This document shows, in pieces, positions 58,327 through 64,000 of a stretch of 64,000 bases of DNA. The position numbers and the translations under genes were made by a program. Source of the DNA: Anaeromicropila herbilytica (lineage in GTDB: Bacteria; Bacillota; Clostridia; Lachnospirales; Lachnospiraceae); assembly GCF_016591975.1 (NCBI RefSeq), contig NZ_AP024169.1:1660001-1724000 (forward strand). The letters are read 5' to 3'. The notes below the pieces were generated by a model. It did no database searches. It saw nothing but the letters and a program-made list of their open reading frames with translations, and had not been told where the DNA came from. Every line of letters begins with the position of its first letter. Within the stretch, counting starts at the first letter, position 1.

Positions 58327-59637
58327 ATGCAGAATCAGAAACAGAAAAAGAGCAGGTTATCAGGAAATACAGTTGCTGCTTATTTGCACAGAGCATTTAC
58401 CATTGTAGGATTCATTATAGGACCTGTTGTGGTAATTGCCTCGATTTTTACAATTATTTTAAGTTACTTAATGTTCCAAGAAGGAAAGAATCTACTAGGA
58501 ATTGTGGGGGTAATCGTTACTGTACTTCTTATTATATTCGTTGTCGTTATTGACTTAATTCTTTACAGAGTAGCAAATAAAGTAACTAGTAAGATTATGA
58601 TACCAATTGAAGAGCTAGAGCAGTCTATGAATCAATTAGCAGTTGGTAATCTTGAGACACAGATTCTATATAGTGAAGAAGATGAGTTTGGTAAAGTAGC
58701 AAATGATACTAGAAAAACGATATATGAACTTAAAAAATACATACAAAATATAACAGATATTCTAAAAGATTTAACCAACAAAAATATGACTGCTACAGTA
58801 GATATTGAGTATCTAGGCGATTTTAAACCAATCAAAGAATCTCTTGAGAATATTACTAGCACATTCAATGACATGTTAATAAATATGAAGAAATCTTTTG
58901 TTAATATTAACGAAGGATCTGAGAATTTAGCAATGACTGCGCAGTCTCTAGCAAGTGGCGCAGCTAATCAGCAAAAAGAAGTGAAAGAGCTAGTAGATAA
59001 TATAAATGAAGTTTCAGAAAATGTAAGTACGAATGCAAATAACGCGAATCATGTTGCGGACATTTCGATGTATTCTCTAAATCAATTTGAAGCTGGTAAT
59101 CAAAAAATGCAACAGTTATTAAAAGCAATGGAATCAATTCGAGTGCAATCGGATGAAATATCTAAAATTATTCAAGTAATCGATGGTATCGCACAACAGA
59201 CGAATCTATTATCATTAAATGCCTCCATTGAAGCTGCAAGAGCAGGGGAACAAGGAAAAGGTTTTGCAGTTGTTGCTTCTGAGATTGGTAAATTAGCAGG
59301 GGAATGTGGCGCTGCTGCTCAGACTACTACAAATCTTATTACCAATAGCATTCAATCAGTCAAAGAAGGTTCAGCAATAGCAGAAGAAACAGCTGAATTA
59401 TTAATTGGCGTTGTTGATTCTTCGAAAGAATCAACAGAATTAGTAAAAGAAATATCTAAGGCATGTAAAGAACAAGACGTTGCTATAAAGAAAGTATTAA
59501 ACAGTGTTCAGAATATTGAAAATGTAGTAGAATTAAATTCCTCAGCTGCAGAGGAAAGTAGCGCACTAAGTGAAGAATTATTGGCTTCTGTTGAGGTTAT
59601 TATGAGCCAAATCGGTCAATATCAACTTGAGGAGTAG
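58327..59637 (+). CDS. Methyl-accepting chemotaxis protein-like transducer
   Basis: This 436-aa protein has two membrane helices (about 22-46 and 57-82) with almost no extracellular loop. A HAMP-like segment follows (about 83-140), then a long helical signalling domain with the conserved hairpin [20 protein letters not shown]. Lacking a sensor domain, it probably responds to membrane or cytoplasmic signals. GGAGG precedes the ATG. No flagellar or che genes are adjacent. Confidence 0.88.
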   Translation: MQNQKQKKSRLSGNTVAAYLHRAFTIVGFIIGPVVVIASIFTIILSYLMFQEGKNLLGIVGVIVTVLLIIFVVVIDLILYRVANKVTSKIMIPIEELEQSMNQLAVGNLETQILYSEEDEFGKVANDTRKTIYELKKYIQNITDILKDLTNKNMTATVDIEYLGDFKPIKESLENITSTFNDMLINMKKSFVNINEGSENLAMTAQSLASGAANQQKEVKELVDNINEVSENVSTNANNANHVADISMYSLNQFEAGNQKMQQLLKAMESIRVQSDEISKIIQVIDGIAQQTNLLSLNASIEAARAGEQGKGFAVVASEIGKLAGECGAAAQTTTNLITNSIQSVKEGSAIAEETAELLIGVVDSSKESTELVKEISKACKEQDVAIKKVLNSVQNIENVVELNSSAAEESSALSEELLASVEVIMSQIGQYQLEE

Positions 59638-59665
59638 CTACTGCAATGTATTTGAATTAAGATTG

Positions 59666-59818
59666 GATTAGAGGGTCAAGAGTCTTTCATAACTTAAATT
59701 GTGTATATTGCTGTATAATTATTAATTTTGGCGTAGTCCGGCTGAAAGTAGCCAAAATTCATAAATATACAGAAATATACACTCGATAAGCTAGTGTAAG
59801 ACTATTAATCCTCTAATC
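59666..59818. repeat. Palindromic MITE-like element, copy 3
   Basis: This 153-bp copy has complementary ends (GATTAGAGG and CCTCTAATC), arms of about 68 bp and a small centre around GTAGTCCGGCTGAAAGTA. It is the simplest copy of the family also seen at 361 and 3726, which carry extra internal sequence. It follows the chemoreceptor gene and may act as its terminator. Confidence 0.78.
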
Positions 59819-59913
59819 TATTTTTGTAAGGAAAAAGAAAGAATAACTTGAAAAATGATTTCTGAAAGACTAATATATATGTTAAGTCATGAAAAGAAGA
59901 GAGGATGAATAAG

Positions 59914-60984
59914 ATGTTAAACATTAGAATTGAAAAAACACAGGCACCAAAAGAGTTACCAACGAAAGAAAATCCGTTGAAATTTGGTACAATATTTACG
60001 GATCACATGTTTATCATGAATTATGAAACAGGCAAGGGATGGCATGATGCAAGAATTGTACCATATCAACCAATTGCTCTTGAACCATCTGCAATGGTAT
60101 TTCATTATGGTCAAGAAATGTTTGAAGGTTTAAAAGCATATAGAGCAGATGATGGAAGAACATTATTATTCCGTCCTAATAAAAATGCAGAAAGAACCAA
60201 TCGTACCAATCGTAGAATCTGTATCCCAGAAATAGATGAAAATGATTATATTGATGCAATCAAAGCATTAGTAAAAGTTGATGAAGCATGGGTACCTACA
60301 AAGCCAGGAACTTCCCTTTATATCAGACCTTTTATCATTGCGACTGATCCATTCTTAGGAGTTCGCCCATCGGATACTTATATGTTCATGATTATCTTAT
60401 CTCCAGTAGGAGCTTATTATCCAGAAGGTCTTAATCCAGTAAAGATCTGGATTGAAGATGATTATGTACGTGCAGTTAAGGGCGGAATTGGAGAAGCAAA
60501 GACTGGTGGTAATTATGTTGCATCCCTAAAATCACAAGTAAAAGCTCATGATGCTGGTTATTCTCAAGTACTATGGTTAGATGGTGTTCATCGTAAATAT
60601 ATTGAAGAAGTAGGAGCAATGAATATCTTCTTTAAAATTAATGGTACGGTAGTAACTCCAATGTTAAATGGTAGTATCTTACCAGGTGTTACTAGAGATT
60701 CTGTTATTCAATTATGTAAGAATTGGGGAATACCTGTTGAAGAGAAGAGAATATCTATCGATGAGATCTTTGAAGCTTATCAAAATGGAACTTTGGAAGA
60801 AGTATTTGGAACAGGTACGGCAGCTGTTATCTCACCGGTTGGTGAACTAAGATGGGAAGACCATATCATGCCAGTTAAGACAGGTGAGATTGGTGAACTT
60901 AGTCAAAAGTTATATGATACCATTACAGGAATTCAATTAGGCAAATTAGAAGATAATAATAAATGGACAGTTGAAGTTAAGTAA
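59914..60984 (+). CDS. ilvE: Branched-chain amino acid aminotransferase
   Basis: This 356-aa fold-type IV PLP enzyme has its PLP lysine probably at Lys196 in GEAKTGGNY, followed by QVLWLDGVHRKYIEE and VGAMNIFF. It transfers amino groups between glutamate and the keto acids of Leu, Ile and Val. ATG 59914 is preferred over 59905 because AGAGAGG ends directly before 59905. The length matches the eukaryote-like/B. subtilis type of BCAT. Confidence 0.94.
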   Translation: MLNIRIEKTQAPKELPTKENPLKFGTIFTDHMFIMNYETGKGWHDARIVPYQPIALEPSAMVFHYGQEMFEGLKAYRADDGRTLLFRPNKNAERTNRTNRRICIPEIDENDYIDAIKALVKVDEAWVPTKPGTSLYIRPFIIATDPFLGVRPSDTYMFMIILSPVGAYYPEGLNPVKIWIEDDYVRAVKGGIGEAKTGGNYVASLKSQVKAHDAGYSQVLWLDGVHRKYIEEVGAMNIFFKINGTVVTPMLNGSILPGVTRDSVIQLCKNWGIPVEEKRISIDEIFEAYQNGTLEEVFGTGTAAVISPVGELRWEDHIMPVKTGEIGELSQKLYDTITGIQLGKLEDNNKWTVEVK

Positions 60985-61106
60985 TAGCGTTTTTAAATTG
61001 CAAAAAGCAGTATAGAATACATGGTATAAGGCATAAGTATATAATAATATTTGAAATAAGTGAAGATAGGAAGAATAATTCACTGTCATTAGAAAGGAAT
61101 ATTATT

Positions 61107-62027
61107 ATGAAATACAAGTCTCTTTTTAATGTAATTTTTATTGCTTTTGCATTGTTGGTAATTGGCGCGAGCTATCGACATAATGAAATGGTTCAAAGTA
61201 ATGAGAAAGAAAAGCTAGATCAATTAGCATCTAATGAAAATGCTGAAATAGTTACAGCAATGAATAACAATACGAATGAAGAATCAGGGATAGGTATTAT
61301 TCCTGGTTCTTCTAATTCTCTAGAGAATAATACAGATAACATGCCTGAATATGCTAAGAAATATCCAGATATGTATGTAACATCAGCCATTGCAGATAAT
61401 CTTGAAGATGGTAAGAAGATCGCTTACCTTACATTTGATGATGGACCAAGTTATGTTACAAAAGAAATATTGGATACCTTAGATCAGAATGATATTAAGG
61501 CAACTTTTTTTATCCTAGGAAGTACAATGACAGAAGAGGGAGAGGAATATTTGAAAAGAATGGTAGAGGAAGGCCATGCTGTTGGAATACATACTTTTTC
61601 TCATAGAAATAATATCTATGATTCTGTAGATTCTTATTTGGATGATTTTTATAAGGCGTTCGAACAAATATATGATATCACAGGCGTAAAACCTACCATT
61701 TTTCGATTCCCTTACGGCAGTATAAATAGTTACAATAAAAAAATTAAATATGAATTGATATCGGAAATGGAGAGAAGAGGATTTACATATTATGATTGGA
61801 ACGTATGTGCCAATGATTCAATTGGTAATCCAACTGAGCATTCTATTCTTTCTAATGTACTAAAAGGACTTAAAAAATACTGTAAACCAGTAATATTACT
61901 GCATGATGCTTCTATAAATGAAAAGACAGCCAAGATCTTGCCTAGAATTATTGATAAAATAAAGGAAGCTGGTTTTGAGTTTGATACAGTAGATAAACGA
62001 ACTCCTTGTCAGTTTTTTTATAAATAG
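61107..62027 (+). CDS. Membrane-anchored polysaccharide deacetylase
   Basis: The 306-aa protein has an N-terminal membrane anchor (about 5-24) and a variable linker. The NodB domain from about 100 carries TFDDGP (Asp111/Asp112), metal-binding His162 and His166 in IHTFSH, FRFPYG and a late LLHD. It is expected to de-N-acetylate peptidoglycan or a similar polymer on the outer face. AAAGGA precedes the ATG. Confidence 0.93.
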   Translation: MKYKSLFNVIFIAFALLVIGASYRHNEMVQSNEKEKLDQLASNENAEIVTAMNNNTNEESGIGIIPGSSNSLENNTDNMPEYAKKYPDMYVTSAIADNLEDGKKIAYLTFDDGPSYVTKEILDTLDQNDIKATFFILGSTMTEEGEEYLKRMVEEGHAVGIHTFSHRNNIYDSVDSYLDDFYKAFEQIYDITGVKPTIFRFPYGSINSYNKKIKYELISEMERRGFTYYDWNVCANDSIGNPTEHSILSNVLKGLKKYCKPVILLHDASINEKTAKILPRIIDKIKEAGFEFDTVDKRTPCQFFYK

Positions 62028-62112
62028 GTATATCGTTTAGAACTATAATGTAGATATCATAAAGTGATGGGAAAGTTAAAAAATAAAAGATAGATAAGAT
62101 GATTAATGAAAA

Positions 62113-62155
62113 GAAAAAGATATGGCATAGCATAATCAATGTCATATCTTTTTCT
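62113..62155. terminator. Bidirectional terminator
   Basis: AAAAAGATATGGCAT pairs with ATGTCATATCTTTTT. The stem is flanked by A-runs on one side and T-runs on the other, so it can serve both the deacetylase and the convergent truncated gene. Confidence 0.8.
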
Positions 62156-62190
62156 TTTTAATTGAATTGATGTTGTATGGAGCTATGGAA

Positions 62191-62610
62191 TTATACTAAT
62201 TCACCAATACGGCTAACACCAACATAGACTTCAGAGATTTTAAACCAAGTAGGATAGTCAACTATTCCAGTGGCAGGAAGTTTAAATATCTGTTGGAATT
62301 GTTTAACCGCTTCGGCTGTTTTTGGTCCGAACTTACCATCTGCAGCTACTTTAGGAATAAGAGTGTAGGTTCCTGCAATCGTATTCAATTGGTTTTGCAT
62401 TTGTCGGACTTTATCACCAGAAGAACCTATTGTAAGATTAAATCCAGGCCAGGAAGAAGGGACGCCGGATACTTCATTTGCGGTGTTAATATACATATTA
62501 CTTCCATAGAAATAACGTAAGATCTCGATTGGAGTATATCCTTTTGCGCCTAAGTCTTTCGAGCCCCATTGGGTCAACCAAATGGCTACAACATATGCAA
62601 TAGGAGAGCT
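62191..62610 (-). pseudogene. 5'-truncated SpoIID-like/peptidoglycan-binding protein gene
   Basis: The open frame encodes 140 residues without a proper start. It begins SPIAYVVAIWLTQWGSKD, continues through YTPIEILRYFYG (SpoIID-like end) and finishes with a peptidoglycan-binding repeat (DGKFGPKTAEAVKQFQ). An internal ATG at 62577 is not a likely true start. The coding sequence breaks at about 62605, next to the recombinase stop. The N-terminal part should lie at the other end of the inserted element, outside the window. Confidence 0.8.
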
Positions 62611-62622
62611 TTATAATATTAG
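62598..62622. other. Probable attachment-site junction
   Basis: The host gene frame ends at 62610 and the recombinase stop lies at 62619-62621, leaving fewer than 10 bp between them. Large serine recombinase genes often border their own att site, so the crossover core should lie within or near this interval. Confidence 0.55.
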
Positions 62623-64000
62623 GAGTAAAAATAATAATAGCTAAGATTATCATTCTCTTTATCATAAACTATTTTATCAAAAATAGATTTAATAGCTAGA
62701 TTCTTTTGAGTCATAGAAACAGTATCACTAGTGAGTATATCGTAGACATTTTTTACTTTTTGATTCAGAGATTCATTATTATTGGCTGTAGTGTTTTGTG
62801 ATTGGATTTGCATGAGATGAGATTCTATCGTATCTTTTTGATTTGCTAAGAAGGTCTTATTAACTAGATATTCTTCAATTGTATCAATACCGTTTATATA
62901 AGCTTCTCGAATCCTATCTTCTTTCTGAATAGTCTTATGTAATTGCATCTCCAAGTTAGCAATCTCATCAAGAGTGGTTCTTGAGGGAGTACAAACAAAT
63001 TCATCATCTTCCTTTTGCAAGAAGTCTTCTAATTCTCTTAACAAAGCGGTAACTACTTTGGATTCACTAATCTGATGAGAGACAAGACATTTACCTTTAC
63101 TATAACCATAACATTGAAAGTTCTTATATAATTTATGATAACGTTTGTCATATCTATTCGATACAACTAAAGTTCTACCACAGTTTGAGCATTTTAAAAT
63201 ACCACTGAGCCAATGTTTTTGACTTTCTATCGGTCTTGCTCCCTTGAATGTCATTTCTTGTTCTAGACGTTCATTGGCAGCGCGAAATGTACTTTCATCT
63301 ATTATAGACTCATATTGTCCTTTTTCGATTATCCATTCAGAATTATCTTTTACTGTATTTGTAGCGTTATGTGTTCTGTTCCAACGCACCATTCCTATAT
63401 ACGTTGGGTTTTGAAGTATGTATTGAATTGAGCGTTTCTCAAATGATTTATTATTAGAGGTCTTCAAATTAAAAGAATTAAGATACTTACATATCTCATA
63501 AATTGTTTTATTCTCATTAACGTATAGCGAGTATATCTTTTTGATAATCTTGGCTTCTTCTGGAACGATGGTTGGAAGAGCACCTTTGTGTTCTATCTTA
63601 TAGCCTAGAGGAGGCCTGGCTTGGTAGCCACCTCGTAATGCCTTCTCAGTCATTCCTTTTGTTACTTCTTCAGCTAAGTTTAAGGAATAATATTCTGCCA
63701 TGGCTTCGAGCATTGCTTCAAGGATTACTGCGAATTTGTCATCCTCTATCTGTTCCGTAATACTTATGACTTGAATACCGCATTCTTTTCGCAATAGAGA
63801 TTTGTATACAATACTATCCTCTCTGGAACGAGAAAAGCGATCGAATTTATGAACTAATATCACATCAAAGAGCCTGGGCTTTATTTTTGCAGTAGCAATC
63901 ATTTGCATAAAAGCCGGTCGCTTTTCTGCTTTTCGTCCGCTGATCCCTTCATCTATGAAGATATTCTGTTTGGGTATTAGAATATCATTGCGTTTGGCAT
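62619..64000 (-). CDS. Large serine recombinase (site-specific integrase), N-terminus outside window
   Basis: At least 459 aa are visible. The frame stays open to the window edge (encoding NIFIDEGISGRKAEKRPAF before the first internal Met). The resolvase catalytic core has DVILVHKFDRFSRSRED, the Recombinase domain has GYQARPPLGYKI and a Cys zinc ribbon (CSNCGR) follows. A coiled coil (about 350-420) and a tyrosine-rich tail end the protein. The catalytic Ser lies beyond position 64000. It belongs to an ICE or prophage that extends rightward. Confidence 0.93.
   Translation of the reverse strand, partial: AKRNDILIPKQNIFIDEGISGRKAEKRPAFMQMIATAKIKPRLFDVILVHKFDRFSRSREDSIVYKSLLRKECGIQVISITEQIEDDKFAVILEAMLEAMAEYYSLNLAEEVTKGMTEKALRGGYQARPPLGYKIEHKGALPTIVPEEAKIIKKIYSLYVNENKTIYEICKYLNSFNLKTSNNKSFEKRSIQYILQNPTYIGMVRWNRTHNATNTVKDNSEWIIEKGQYESIIDESTFRAANERLEQEMTFKGARPIESQKHWLSGILKCSNCGRTLVVSNRYDKRYHKLYKNFQCYGYSKGKCLVSHQISESKVVTALLRELEDFLQKEDDEFVCTPSRTTLDEIANLEMQLHKTIQKEDRIREAYINGIDTIEEYLVNKTFLANQKDTIESHLMQIQSQNTTANNNESLNQKVKNVYDILTSDTVSMTQKNLAIKSIFDKIVYDKENDNLSYYYFYS

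Noticed and set aside
1..64000. CRISPR arrays and tRNA/rRNA genes
   Set aside because: No regularly spaced direct repeats and no recognisable tRNA or rRNA sequence were seen on reading. A covariance-model scan was not possible.

Overview
This 64-kb window is AT-rich DNA from a low-GC, Gram-positive, spore-forming Clostridia-type chromosome. It most resembles plant-polysaccharide-using Lachnospiraceae (Lachnoclostridium/Clostridium phytofermentans type). That placement is inferred from the strong AGGAGG ribosome-binding sites, the frequent TTG/GTG starts, the glycoside hydrolases, the subtilase without a signal peptide, a cortex/peptidoglycan-binding gene remnant and anaerobic NrdD. No rRNA, tRNA or CRISPR array was seen.

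Region 1 (1-16.4 kb) is metabolic. A TetR regulator precedes a GH2 hydrolase, a GPH-family sugar symporter and an overlapping GH36 alpha-galactosidase. An EcsC protein and a second sugar cluster (TIM-barrel isomerase, ThuA-like protein, GH43) follow, then a LysR regulator, a YoaK membrane protein and an amidohydrolase. Long palindromic MITE-like elements are scattered through it. Region 2 (16.5-20.8 kb) holds a K+ channel, a CPBP protease with a probable start-proximal frameshift, an Xre regulator/membrane-protein pair with a readable operator-promoter, and an intact S8 subtilase.

Region 3 (20.8-46.4 kb) is an accessory island lying between the intact subtilase and a doubly deleted direct copy of that gene's 5' part. 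Its core is a twelve-gene, tightly packed operon at 24.37-41.17 kb. The genes are a small winged-helix-like protein, a type I-like DNA methyltransferase, a specificity subunit, two unknowns, a 1352-aa P-loop NTPase, two more unknowns, a PD-(D/E)XK nuclease with a PUA/EVE-like C-terminus, a HerA ATPase, a second PD-(D/E)XK-like protein and a Ser/Thr kinase with TPR repeats. There is no HsdR, PglZ or DISARM gene. This domain set (methyltransferase, nuclease, ATPase, kinase) matches what is known of MADS (methylation-associated defense system) and MADS-like loci. A 1412-aa TPR-CHAT caspase-like protease sits directly downstream, a possible effector module not, to my knowledge, part of the described system.

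Region 4 (46.7-62.0 kb) is housekeeping and envelope genes: msrA, a CAP-domain protein, a TPR lipoprotein, hflX, a possible type VII-type effector with a papain-like peptidase C-terminus beside a lipoprotein, an nrdD fused to a redoxin domain, thyA, folA, a chemoreceptor, ilvE and a polysaccharide deacetylase. Region 5 (62.2-64.0 kb) is the left boundary of another mobile element. A large serine recombinase, running off the window edge, ends against a 5'-truncated SpoIID-like/peptidoglycan-binding gene, marking the likely integration site.
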